This document shows positions 49,827-59,689 of a DNA stretch of 64,000 nt, one piece after another. Location: NCBI RefSeq assembly GCF_007795095.1, contig NZ_CP042218.1:2583001-2647000 (forward strand). Reading direction: 5' to 3'. The notes beneath the pieces are model-generated. The model searched no databases, was not told where the DNA came from, and worked only from the letters and a program-made list of their open reading frames with translations. Source of the DNA: Luteimonas granuli (GTDB taxonomy: Bacteria > Pseudomonadota > Gammaproteobacteria > Xanthomonadales > Xanthomonadaceae). The stretch's first letter is position 1; every line of letters starts with the position of its first letter. Position numbers and translations under genes: made by a program.

Positions 49827-51535
49827 ATGCTGGAACTGATGTGGAGGCGCCTGCTGGCGGGCGCCATGGTGTGCGTCTGTGCCTGTGGTTCGTGGGCCGA
49901 AGCGGTTTCGCCACGGCAACTGCTGGAAGTGGCGGAGATCGGCAGCCCGGTGATCTCTCCGGATGGGCGCAGCGTGGCGTTCCGCGTCGAGCGCGCCTCG
50001 GTCGAGCGCAACACCTGGGGTTCGGTCTGGTACGTGCAGGGTCTGGACGAGGCCGCGCCGCGGCGCGTGGCAGAGGGCGGGGTGCCGCTGCGGGATTCGG
50101 CGGGAGTATCCCTGCCGGTGGCGGCGCTCTGGTCGCCCGACGGCCGATGGATCTACTACCGGGCATTGCTGGACGGGAGGGTCGACGTTTGGCGGGCGGC
50201 GGCGGACGGATCGCAGGCCGGGCGGGTCACTCGGGACTCGGCCGACGTGCGGGACTTCTCGTTGTCTGGCGATGGCGGTTCGATCCGCTACAGCGTAGGC
50301 GCGACGCGCGAGGAGGTGCTGGCGGCCGAGCAGGAGGACTACGAGCGCGGCACCCACATCGATGGCACCGTGCCGATCGGGCAGGGGTTGTTCCGCTCGG
50401 GCAACGTGGAAGGGCGCCTGGCAACGCAGCGCTTCGGCAGCATCTGGTTCTCACGCATGCCGCTGCTCGGAGAAACCCCGGACCGCTGGTACGAGATCGA
50501 CCTTGCGACGGGTGCGAAGCGGGCGCTGGCCGCCGCGGAAGTGAAGGGTCCGCCGCCGACGGCGCTGGGCTTGCCGGAAATGGAAGGGGATCCCTGGCAG
50601 CACGCCCGGAATGCGGGAGGCCAATGGGTCGCCATCCTGACGCGCGTCGGTGATGGCACCGGGCAGCTGGAGCGGCCCGACGTGCTGCTGTCGGTGCTGC
50701 CTGCCGGGGATGCCGCGGGTGCTGTTCACTGCCGTGCGGAGCTGTGCACGGCCAGGGCCATCAGCGGTATCCAGTGGCGGCCTATGCACGACGAGGTCGT
50801 GTTCACCGTCACTGATCCTGCGGAAGGACTGGCTCAGTCGATGTACCGGTGGAACGTGCGCGACGGTGGGGTCTTCGAGGTTGTTCGTGCGCAGGGGCTG
50901 CTGGGCGGCGGGCGTGATCCTTCGTCCCGCTGCGGCATTTCGCCCGCGCATCTGGTGTGCGTGGCGGCCGAGGCCGATCGTCTGCCCAGGCTGGAACGGA
51001 TCGATCTTGAAAACGGAACGCGCCACGTCCTCTTCGAGCCGAACGAGGCGCTGGCAAAGGACCTGGCCCTGGAGGCGCCGGCGCGGCTGCTGCGGTGGGC
51101 GGATGCGCAAGGCCGGCGGTTCACCGGGCAGTTCTACGCCGCGCGCCACGTTGGCGGCACTCCGCCACCATTGTTCGTCACCTATTACAGCTGTCCGGGT
51201 TTCGTGCGCGGCGGGGTCGGGGACGAGTGGCCCCTGGCCTCGCTGGCGCAGGCCGGAATTTCGGCCCTGTGCATCAACCGCCTGCCGGGATACACGATGG
51301 ACGCGGTGGAGCGGCACGGGGAAGGCATGGCGGCCGTCGAGAGTGCCGTCGACATGCTGGCCGCTGAGGGCGAAATCGACCAGGCGCGAGTGGGCATGGG
51401 CGGCCTGAGCTTCGGCGGCGCCGTGACGCTGTGGACTGTCACGGGCTCGGACGTGCTGGCTGCCGCGTCGGTCGCAAATCCCGTCGTGTCGCCGCTGTAT
51501 TACCTGATCGGAAGCATGAATGTCAACGCCGACTG
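49827..51535 (+). pseudogene. Lasso peptide isopeptidase, N-terminal part (gene split by IS21)
   Basis: About 565 residues of a periplasmic prolyl-oligopeptidase-like protein are present. A signal peptide (LLAGAMVCVCACGSWAEA) is followed by beta-propeller repeats and the start of the alpha/beta-hydrolase domain with GLSFGG, Ser528. Lasso isopeptidases of the AtxE2 type linearise lasso peptides at the isopeptide bond and have this Ser. The natural frame reaches GSM at 51516 and is then stopped by the IS21 end. It lacks the catalytic His, so it is inactive. Confidence 0.87.
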
Positions 51536-51592
51536 AAATCTGACCCACTTTGGCCCGTTATCGCCGATTGAAATCTGACCCACCTCGGGCGC

Positions 51593-53394
<1,802 letters not shown>

Positions 53395-53468
53395 AAGACC
53401 GCCATCCTCGCCCGGGTGGGTCAGATTTACATCGGCGCGGGTGGGTCAGTTTTACGTCGGCGGTGACA

Positions 53469-53867
53469 ATGAAGGGCGAGATGTTCTTCGGCAGCCTGCG
53501 GGATATGTGGGGTCTGGGGGATCCCGAAGAAACTCCGGAGCGGTGGCGGGAAATCTCACCCGCGTTAAAGCTGGACCGTGTGCGTGCGCCGATCCTCTTC
53601 CAGCTGCCGGAGCAGGAATACATGTACGCCCTGGATTACGTGATCCCGCTGATGCGGACGCACCGAGCCGATGTCTACGTGTTTTCCCACGAGCCCCACC
53701 AGAAGTTCCAGCCGAGACACAAGCTGGCCGCGTACGAGAGGAACGTCGACTGGTTCAGGTTCTGGCTGCAGGGGTATGAGGACGGGGCGGCGTCGAAGCA
53801 GGCCCAGTACGCGAGGTGGAGGGAGATGCGGGCGGAGTCGGGGAAGAGTGCGGCGGATAAACCCTGA
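53469..53867 (+). pseudogene. Lasso peptide isopeptidase, C-terminal part
   Basis: The frame MKGEMFFGSLRDMWG and onward is the missing end of the isopeptidase. Joining it to 49827-51520 and dropping one ATGAA copy gives 696 codons in frame (695 residues) reading LIGSMKGEMFFGSLRDMWG across the junction. It carries the HEPHQ segment (His637 and His640 in the rejoined protein), the likely catalytic His region. This part has no start signal of its own worth using. Confidence 0.88.
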
Positions 53868-53881
53868 CTTCGCGACCGGCT

Positions 53882-55615
53882 TCAGTGCTGGGTCCTGGCC
53901 TGGTGGCGGACCCAGTTCTCGACCTCGCACAGGTCGAAGATCCGCATGAAGGCGTCGCCCTGGGTGTCGGGGTTCTGGTTGAAGAAGGCGTGCAAGGCAT
54001 CCGTGTCCAGGAATCCGCGACCGGAAAGTTCACCCGCGAGGAGATAGTCACGGAGCCGGCGCCTGTTGTGGCGGTACACCGCGCCGGAGTAGTTCATGAA
54101 AGTGCCCTTGCTGCGGCGGTACAGGATGTCCGGTGGCAGGAGGTCCACGAACGCGTCGCGGGCGATGGCCCTGTTGCGGCCGCCCGTGAACCACATCCAG
54201 CTGGGCACCTTCAGGCAGGCCTCCATCACCGGCTGGGAGAGCAGGGGCATGCGCAGGTGCCTTCGTCCGCCCCGGGCGGCGCCGTCCCGGAAGCCCTGGT
54301 TGCCGGCGAGATCGAAGATGCGCTCACGGTCTCCGGAAAGTGCGCCGGCCGGGGCATCGAACCACGGGTGCAGCGTCGATGCGTCCAGATCGATGGCATG
54401 ACGCAGGAACGAGTGGTCGGGTTTCCGCGGAGGCTTCGGTGGCCCCCTGAGCTTTCTTGCCGCCAGCCGTGCGACCTTCCAGACGGTACATTGATGCAGT
54501 TCGGCCAGGTCGCGGATGGTCCGGATTCCGGCACGGAAGCCGCGCTCACGGAACGCATCGGCCGCCGGGGCGGCTGTCTTGGTGTAACCGAAAACCGTGT
54601 CCCCACCGCCACCTGAAAAGTAGCTGTTGACGTCGAGCTGGCGGCCGATAGTCTCCTTGAGCCGGTTGGATGCATGCTGGAGGAACCAGGTGCTCGGCAC
54701 CGCTGCATGGGAGGGTGGCGGGAACTCGAACTCCGCGTCTTCGATGCGCAGCGATCGGACGTGGATCTCGAAGCCAAGCAGATCGGACATCAGTCCTGCA
54801 TATCGCCGCTCATCAGCACCGGGCACGGGCGTGACGAGATTGCAGCAGTTCACCTCGGAGTCCGCCTCGAGCAGGCAGGCGGCAACGATGGAGGAATCCA
54901 GTCCTCCGGACAGCTCCAGCAGCAGTGTGCGATCGGTCTCGGCCCAGGTACGGACCGCTGAACTCACCACTTGGCGAACGTCTTCCTGGGCGTCCCGGGG
55001 ATGTCGATAGCGCTGGTGGGCGGCAACAAAGTCCCAGGGTGTCCAGGATTCCGCCGTGGCAGCGCGCCGGTCCAGGATATTCAGCACGCGGCCTGGAAGT
55101 AGTTCCTGTACCCCGGAAAGGCCGGTCCGTCCCGTCTTGAGATGGGGATAGGCCAATGTCTCGGAGATGAAGTCCCAGTCGATGCTCCCGCCATGGATTC
55201 CGGCGCGGATGGCCAATGAAATGTCCGAGGTCACGAAGCCGCCCTCGCAGGAGTAGTAGCAGCCAGCGCCACCCGAAGGGTCGCGCAACGCGGAAAGAGC
55301 GCCCCCGTCCCCGTCGTGCAGCAGGATGTACTCTCCCCAGCATTCCTCGATCAACCGATTGACGAGGCGTTCGAACTCCACGTTCTCGAAGCATCCGGAA
55401 TCGCCAACAGGCGTTCCGCTGCTGCGCCAGAAAACATGGCCGACAAGCACGGCGTTGGGTCGGATGTGAAGGAGCGGCGTGCCTGGAGCAACGATCACCG
55501 TGTGCGACGCGAGTGCCTGTGCATTGTCCAGCCCCGCCTGACGCAGCCGGTCGATGACGGCGACATCGCCGCCGTTCGCGCCGTCTGTGTGGGGCAGGGC
55601 AATGTAGCGATACAT
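53882..55615 (-). CDS. Lasso peptide cyclase (asparagine synthetase-like)
   Basis: The 577-residue protein has an N-terminal inactive amidotransferase-like part (about 1-200) and an AsnB-like synthetase domain with the adenylate-forming SGGLDSS at 236-242. Lasso cyclases activate the Glu/Asp side chain in the precursor and close the macrolactam with the core's first Gly. Its ATG overlaps the stop of the B gene (TGATG). It appears intact. A frame open from the IS3 orfA into this gene is a high-GC artefact. Confidence 0.9.
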   Translation of the reverse strand: MYRYIALPHTDGANGGDVAVIDRLRQAGLDNAQALASHTVIVAPGTPLLHIRPNAVLVGHVFWRSSGTPVGDSGCFENVEFERLVNRLIEECWGEYILLHDGDGGALSALRDPSGGAGCYYSCEGGFVTSDISLAIRAGIHGGSIDWDFISETLAYPHLKTGRTGLSGVQELLPGRVLNILDRRAATAESWTPWDFVAAHQRYRHPRDAQEDVRQVVSSAVRTWAETDRTLLLELSGGLDSSIVAACLLEADSEVNCCNLVTPVPGADERRYAGLMSDLLGFEIHVRSLRIEDAEFEFPPPSHAAVPSTWFLQHASNRLKETIGRQLDVNSYFSGGGGDTVFGYTKTAAPAADAFRERGFRAGIRTIRDLAELHQCTVWKVARLAARKLRGPPKPPRKPDHSFLRHAIDLDASTLHPWFDAPAGALSGDRERIFDLAGNQGFRDGAARGGRRHLRMPLLSQPVMEACLKVPSWMWFTGGRNRAIARDAFVDLLPPDILYRRSKGTFMNYSGAVYRHNRRRLRDYLLAGELSGRGFLDTDALHAFFNQNPDTQGDAFMRIFDLCEVENWVRHQARTQH

Positions 55616-55994
55616 CAGACGACCCGGATCGGAATGTGGGAGGCGACATTCCCCAAGGTGTCGTTCAGGACAAGGTCTCCTGCCTGTACCCAGCAGTGGG
55701 CGGAAAACGGGTCGATGGCGACACCGAAGACGATGTTGGCGTGCAGTTTTCGTTTCTGCAGAAACTTCACAAGCGCCAGGGAGTCGATCAGGCAGCGCAT
55801 TCCCACTGGCACGAACAGCCGGACTTGCCGGAACACCGCTGCTGCACGAATGAGGCGATCCTCTTCGGGGGCGGGAGATGAAGCGTTCCAGACGCCAGCG
55901 CTGCGTCGGCCCCGGGCCACCCTGTCGAGAACCTGCGCGAACGGAAGCAGCTCCAATCTGAGCTTCGCTGCGAGAACGATCGCAACGACTTCCG
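55615..55994 (-). pseudogene. Lasso precursor peptidase (B2 half), detached by IS3
   Basis: This is the C-terminal part of a fused RRE-peptidase. In the rejoined 225-residue protein the transglutaminase-like catalytic residues are Cys167 (GMRCLIDS), His199 (SAHCW) and Asp211 (LVLND). This half keeps all three. Reading upstream into the IS end gives a GTG at 56019 that would add eight element-encoded residues (MQKPLGHYT, the last codon spanning the junction), so it could be made as a separate protein. Confidence 0.85.
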
Positions 55995-56022
55995 TGTAAT
56001 GACCCAGCGGTTTCTGCACAGG

Positions 56023-56841
56023 TCAGGCCGCTAAAGCATAAGCCTCGGCGGGGGTCTTCATGCCCAGCGCCTGGTGCGGGCGCCGGTGGTTGTAGAACTG
56101 GATCCAGTCGCCAATGACGCGGCTGGCGTGCTGCTGGCTCTCGAAACGGTGGCGGTGCGCGCACTGCTCCTTCAGCGTCCGGATGACGCGCTCCACCATG
56201 CCGTTCTGCTGCGGGCAGTGCGGGGTGATGAACTCCTGCCGCAGGCCGTAGCTGCGCACGAGCCGCGTGTAGTCGCGGCTGGTGAACACCAGGCCGTTGT
56301 CCGAGCGCAGCAGGAAGGGACTCTGCACCCGCCCGAGGGTCCCGAAGCGGGTGATCAGCGCCTGCTCCAGTGCCGCGGCCGCGGTGCTGGCCTTGCCGCT
56401 GCGCGAGAGATGCCAGCCGAGCAGCTGCCGGGTATAGCAGTCGATCACCAGGGCCAAGGTCAACCAGTTGTCGCTGCCACCCCAGATCCGGCACAGGTCG
56501 GTCGCCCAACGTTCGTCGGGCGCTTGCGCCACCGACGGCAACGCCTGGATCCGGGGGCGACAGCCAACAGACCGTTTGCGGACCTGCCAGCCCATCAGCT
56601 GGAAGATCCGCTGTACCGTGTTCTTGTTCATGTCCAGGAGCCCCGCCACTGTCCGGTAGCCGAACGACGGCTCGGCCTCGATCAGTGCCTTGATCGGCTC
56701 CGCCAGCTCCGGCCGGACCTTGGGCGGCGCCTTGGTCGGCTGGTAGTACACGGTCCGCCGCGCCACGCCGAACCACCGGCACAGCTTCACCATCGAGACC
56801 TCGAACCCATCGTCCCGCAGTCCCTGCTGGATCGAGACCAT
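56023..56841 (-). CDS. IS3-family transposase OrfB
   Basis: The 272-residue integrase-core protein has DDE residues in WATDLCRIW, LRSDNGLVF and GMVERVIRTLKEQ, and HTH-like sequence N-terminal. It ends close to the element end. The ATG overlaps the orfA stop (TGATG). Confidence 0.95.
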   Translation of the reverse strand: MVSIQQGLRDDGFEVSMVKLCRWFGVARRTVYYQPTKAPPKVRPELAEPIKALIEAEPSFGYRTVAGLLDMNKNTVQRIFQLMGWQVRKRSVGCRPRIQALPSVAQAPDERWATDLCRIWGGSDNWLTLALVIDCYTRQLLGWHLSRSGKASTAAAALEQALITRFGTLGRVQSPFLLRSDNGLVFTSRDYTRLVRSYGLRQEFITPHCPQQNGMVERVIRTLKEQCAHRHRFESQQHASRVIGDWIQFYNHRRPHQALGMKTPAEAYALAA

Positions 56842-57154
56842 CAGGTCTCGTCCTTGCCCAACAGGGACGCCAATTTTTTCGGGCGCGCAGCTCCAGCATG
56901 GCTTCGCCGTAGGCTTCCTGGAGGTCCTTGAGCTGACGCTCGTACTGTTCGCGTACGTCCTCGGGCTTCGCCCGCAGGGCGTTCTCCATCCCCCGCTTGC
57001 CGTCCTCGACCCAGCTCTCGATCTCGGACGGCGTCAGGTCGAACTGCCGGCTGGCCTCGGCCACTGTCGTCTTGCCCTGGATGATCTCCAGAACCAGCGC
57101 CGACTTCCGCCGTGCCGTCCAACGCTTGATCTCTTCTTCCATCACTTGGCTCAT
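56841..57154 (-). CDS. IS3-family OrfA with A6 frameshift site
   Basis: OrfA begins MSQVMEEEIKRWTARRKSAL and has an HTH (TTVAEASRQFDLTPSEIESW). The stop at 56841 is reached only if the ribosome shifts back one base at AAAAAA (56874-56879), giving RARKKLASLLGKDET. Without the shift the frame runs on open. Either this is programmed frameshifting, which IS3 elements use, or one A has been lost. Confidence 0.8.
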
Positions 57155-57191
57155 CGTGCTCTCCGTGAAAAGGTAGCACCTGAGCAGGAAA

Positions 57192-57509
57192 TCACTGGGT
57201 CATTACATCCGCTGCGTCCCGAAGACGGGGCGGGGAATCCGGGATCGGGATCTCCATGGCGCTGCGAGCGGGCACGGCGGCTTCGGGTGAATCGTCCACG
57301 ACTCGATCGGGCCGCTTTACCAGTACGTTGCCTGCGACGAGTGCGCTCACGTCGATGCCGACTGCAGGGCCGGCATCGAGGTACGCGATCAGTGCCCGTT
57401 CCTGTGCGGGTGGAAGCGTGAGGTAGCGATCAGCTTCGACGTCGAGGAAGATCAGCCTGCCGCCCGCATGGCAGAACGAAAGGCTGGGCCGCAGCTGGTA
57501 GCTGGTCAT
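57192..57509 (-). pseudogene. Lasso RRE (B1) half, cut off by IS3
   Basis: The N-terminal part of the B gene encodes a PqqD-like RiPP recognition element (MTSYQLRPSLSFCHAGGRLI, FLDVEADRYLTLPPAQ) that binds the precursor leader. The natural frame reads to 57208 and then stops in the IS end after DAADVMTQ. Rejoining with 55615-55990 and one TCCG copy gives 226 codons in frame with DAAEVVAIVLAAKL at the seam. RBS GGAGATTGAC is visible upstream. Confidence 0.85.
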
Positions 57510-57530
57510 GTCAATCTCCAGAGAGAAGAA

Positions 57531-57550
57531 GGGGCGCACCGGTGCGCCCC
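57531..57550 (-). terminator. Hairpin between lasso precursors and B gene
   Basis: A perfect 20-base palindrome GGGGCGCACCGGTGCGCCCC lies eight bases after the A2 stop and 21 bases before the B start. On the minus strand it is followed by TTCTTCTCTC. This is probably an attenuator that lets precursor transcripts outnumber the enzyme transcripts, rather than a full stop. Confidence 0.7.
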
Positions 57551-57557
57551 TCCACGC

Positions 57558-57707
57558 TCAGTCCTGAGCGATTCCGAAGGACCAGAAACCGCCCATGTCC
57601 TCGCCGATCAGAGTCCCTCCTCTGGTTTCGACGCTGGCAACGGCCAGGATGCAGCGGGCTTCTTCCGTGGCCTCCACTGGGAGGCTCTCGTTCCACGTGG
57701 TTTCCAT
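57558..57707 (-). CDS. Lasso peptide precursor A2 (xanthomonin-like)
   Basis: The 49-residue precursor has a leader METTWNESLPVEATEEARCI...VASVETR and core GGTLIGEDMGGFWSFGIAQD. The leader ends T-R with Thr at the position -2 needed by lasso enzymes, and the core starts with Gly and has Glu at 7 (Asp at 8). Xanthomonins (GGPLAGEE...) have a 7-residue ring between Gly1 and Glu7, and this core fits that pattern. RBS AGGAGACAG precedes the ATG. Confidence 0.85.
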   Translation of the reverse strand: METTWNESLPVEATEEARCILAVASVETRGGTLIGEDMGGFWSFGIAQD

Positions 57708-57758
57708 GGTGACTGTCTCCTGTGCAGGAATGCTTCGAAAGTGCAGAAGCTTTCCTCA

Positions 57759-57899
57759 TCAATCCTCGGAGATCCCGGGGATGTAGGGATTGCCGACGTC
57801 CTCGCCAACGAGGGCGCCACCCTTGGTGTCGAGGCTCGCGACACCGAGCGGGGTAGCTTCTTCGTGCGTATCGGTGCACGGAATGACGTTCGCGTTCAT
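57759..57899 (-). CDS. Lasso peptide precursor A1 (xanthomonin-like)
   Basis: The 46-residue precursor has a leader beginning MNANVIPCTDTHEEATPLGV and ending LDTK, then the core GGALVGEDVGNPYIPGISED. Gly1 and Glu7 predict a 7-residue ring and Thr lies at -2. The core is close to xanthomonin I (GGPLAGEEIGG...). A1 and A2 share the pattern VAS-x-x-T-(K/R)-GG-x-L-x-GED-x-G. RBS AAGGAGACAGCA precedes the ATG. It is too short for normal gene callers. Confidence 0.87.
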   Translation of the reverse strand: MNANVIPCTDTHEEATPLGVASLDTKGGALVGEDVGNPYIPGISED

Positions 57900-57959
57900 T
57901 GCTGTCTCCTTGTTCGCCATGGATATTCATGGCAGTGACAAGGCTGCACGCACGAAAAT

Positions 57960-58000
57960 TTGATTATCAAGTAATTAATGCTGTGTTCTTTGATGATCAA
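57960..58000. promoter_or_regulatory. Twin palindromes upstream of lasso precursor A1
   Basis: TTGATTATCAA (57960-57970) and TTGATGATCAA (57990-58000) are near-identical palindromes exactly 30 bases apart, about three helical turns. One overlaps a possible minus-strand promoter, TTGATC with a 17-base spacer and TAATTA. The single-base spacer differs from FNR (TTGAT-N4-ATCAA), so FNR is not suggested. The bound regulator is unknown. Confidence 0.6.
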
Positions 58001-58031
58001 CTGCGGATCGAGGTCGGCATCACGACCGGAA

Positions 58032-58826
58032 TCAGGCCGGAGCCGTTCCCTTGCACTGCGGGAATCGCGCGCAGCCCAAGAACCGTTCACCGGTCCGGCG
58101 GTTGCGCCGCTCGACCATCGCGCCTGAGCAGAGAGGACAGGCCAGCGTCTGGCTGGTCGCAGGCGAGATCGCTGGCTCGCCCATACGAGCGATTTCCTGC
58201 GCCATCCGGATCCGCTCGATCAACTCGCTTCCGGTCACCAGATAGATGGGCTTTCCACGGGCAAAGCGCGCCGCATCAGCGGTGAAACCACCGGCGCTGA
58301 CGATGTGCACCGCATCCGCGCGGTGGTGGTCGACCAGGCCCCACATCTCACGTACGGTGGAGGCGTTCACCTGGCGTCGCTTCCATTGCTTGCACTGCAC
58401 GAGTTCGCGACGACCGTCCCTGGACAGGATGAGGTCGATGCCGCCGTCCTTTCCGCCCAGTCCGTTCTCGACGACCTGGTAACCCTGGCGACGATACGAC
58501 TCGCCGACCAGCATCTCGAACTCACGCCACGAGATGTCGGCCAGACTGTCGAGGCCGGTGCGGGTGTCGTGCAGGTTGCGTCGCCGTTGTGCGTTCGCCC
58601 AGGACCCGCCGGCGGCGGCCCAGCAGGCCAGCATCACGATCCACGCCAAGGGCGCCAGCACGGCTCCGATCTGTTGTCCCACGGGGCGAAGCAGCGGCCC
58701 GCCCGCCGACAGATAGGCGCCTATCCCGTAGCGGATGACCACGAAAGCGACGATGCCAGCCAGGATCCCCAGCGGCCATGGCCATGATGCAACTTCATCC
58801 AGACCGCTTTTCTTTCGACGTCGCAT
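58032..58826 (-). CDS. Mrr-like nuclease with membrane helices and topoisomerase-type zinc ribbon
   Basis: The 264-residue protein has two N-terminal membrane segments (about 15-75), a Mrr_cat domain with GGIDLIL and ELVQCKQW, and a C-terminal zinc ribbon with CPLC and CARFPQC as in topoisomerase tails. The start MRRRKKSGLDEV follows AAGGAGGATCGT. It sits directly upstream of the lasso precursor genes on the same strand, separated by the twin palindromes. Confidence 0.87.
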   Translation of the reverse strand: MRRRKKSGLDEVASWPWPLGILAGIVAFVVIRYGIGAYLSAGGPLLRPVGQQIGAVLAPLAWIVMLACWAAAGGSWANAQRRRNLHDTRTGLDSLADISWREFEMLVGESYRRQGYQVVENGLGGKDGGIDLILSRDGRRELVQCKQWKRRQVNASTVREMWGLVDHHRADAVHIVSAGGFTADAARFARGKPIYLVTGSELIERIRMAQEIARMGEPAISPATSQTLACPLCSGAMVERRNRRTGERFLGCARFPQCKGTAPA

Positions 58827-58860
58827 ACGATCCTCCTTGTGAGGACGCGTGGCTCGCACG

Positions 58861-59385
58861 TCAGGGCGCGTCGTTCGGCTCCGCTGCAAGCATCTCATCA
58901 GCCCGCGTGTCCGCCGCTGTGTCACGGGATATCTCGCGCGGCGTCGCGGCCCGCAGCCTGGAGGTCATTTCCGCGACAAGTTCGCTGACCACCTTCTTTT
59001 CGTCCTGGAAACCATGAAAGGCGGAGTTCTTCCAGTCACCGGTGACGAGCAGGTCGCCGTTTCGCGCGTCGAAGATCTTGATCGCCACAGAGTGCAGGTA
59101 CATCACGATGTCCCAGCGCCAGACATCCACGTAATTCACGATGCCGTCGACTTCGCCGGACTGGCGAGTGCCCGCGGGCAGCGGTGCGCGGACGGTAAAG
59201 CCGTTCTGGACCAGCGCATTCCGCAGCGCGCCGTCCATTGCCTCGGAGTTGCCATCGTCCGGAACCTGGGCAATGGACACGATGGACGGCGGCACGGATT
59301 TCGCCAGCATTACATCCTGGTGGGTGGCGCAGGCGGACAGGAACAGGGCGGCCGCGATGGCGGCGCCGCGAACGAGAAGTTTCAT
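58861..59385 (-). CDS. Lipoprotein of unknown function
   Basis: The 174-residue protein has a lipobox LFLSAC (Cys at about residue 19), then a soluble domain with alternating strands and helices (DGALRNALVQNGFTVRAPLP, ...VNYVDVWRWDIVMYLHSV). The fold resembles small periplasmic DUF-type lipoproteins, and the function is unknown. The Mrr-like gene lies 34 bases downstream of its stop on the same strand. Confidence 0.7.
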   Translation of the reverse strand: MKLLVRGAAIAAALFLSACATHQDVMLAKSVPPSIVSIAQVPDDGNSEAMDGALRNALVQNGFTVRAPLPAGTRQSGEVDGIVNYVDVWRWDIVMYLHSVAIKIFDARNGDLLVTGDWKNSAFHGFQDEKKVVSELVAEMTSRLRAATPREISRDTAADTRADEMLAAEPNDAP

Positions 59386-59689
59386 GGTGTCTCCCCCTGT
59401 GGAGCAAAAACTATAGGCGATCGGAAGCATGCGACGAAGTCGGGGCCAGTGAGCGAGCAGCGGCTGGAAACGAGGGTCCTGAGCCGGGTGCCCACTGACA
59501 AGGAATGTCACCCGCAGTCGAAACGGGAAGGCGACCCGTGTTTCGGCGTGGCCAATCGGCAGCCGGTTCCTGCTGATCGTTGCCGGCGATGCGCTGGACC
59601 CTCGCGCCCTGCGGCTCTCGCAGGCGAGGTGACCGACGCCAGTGATGGCGCGCTGCATTGGGGCCAACTACGCCCCGGCACAGCGGTCC
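59386..59689. other. Gap without a recognised gene
   Basis: About 300 bases between the lipoprotein and pseudouridine synthase genes. No credible gene, repeat or hairpin was seen. A promoter for the lipoprotein must lie here. Confidence 0.5.

Larger units (their letters stand above)
55995..57207 (-). mobile_element. IS3-family element splitting the lasso B gene
   Basis: The element is 1213 bases. Its ends begin TGTAATGACCCAG at both sides as inverted repeats, then diverge partly (continuing similarity to about 29 bases). A 4-base target duplication TCCG is present at 55991-55994 and 57208-57211. It holds orfA and orfB in the standard order. Confidence 0.95.

Noticed and set aside
53882-57154. 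Single 1090-codon frame joining IS3 orfA to the lasso cyclase
   Set aside because: The frame is open by chance. The middle has no protein similarity and is antisense or out of frame to orfB and B2.
57960-58000. FNR/Anr-type site upstream of A1
   Set aside because: FNR needs TTGAT-N4-ATCAA. These palindromes have one spacer base.
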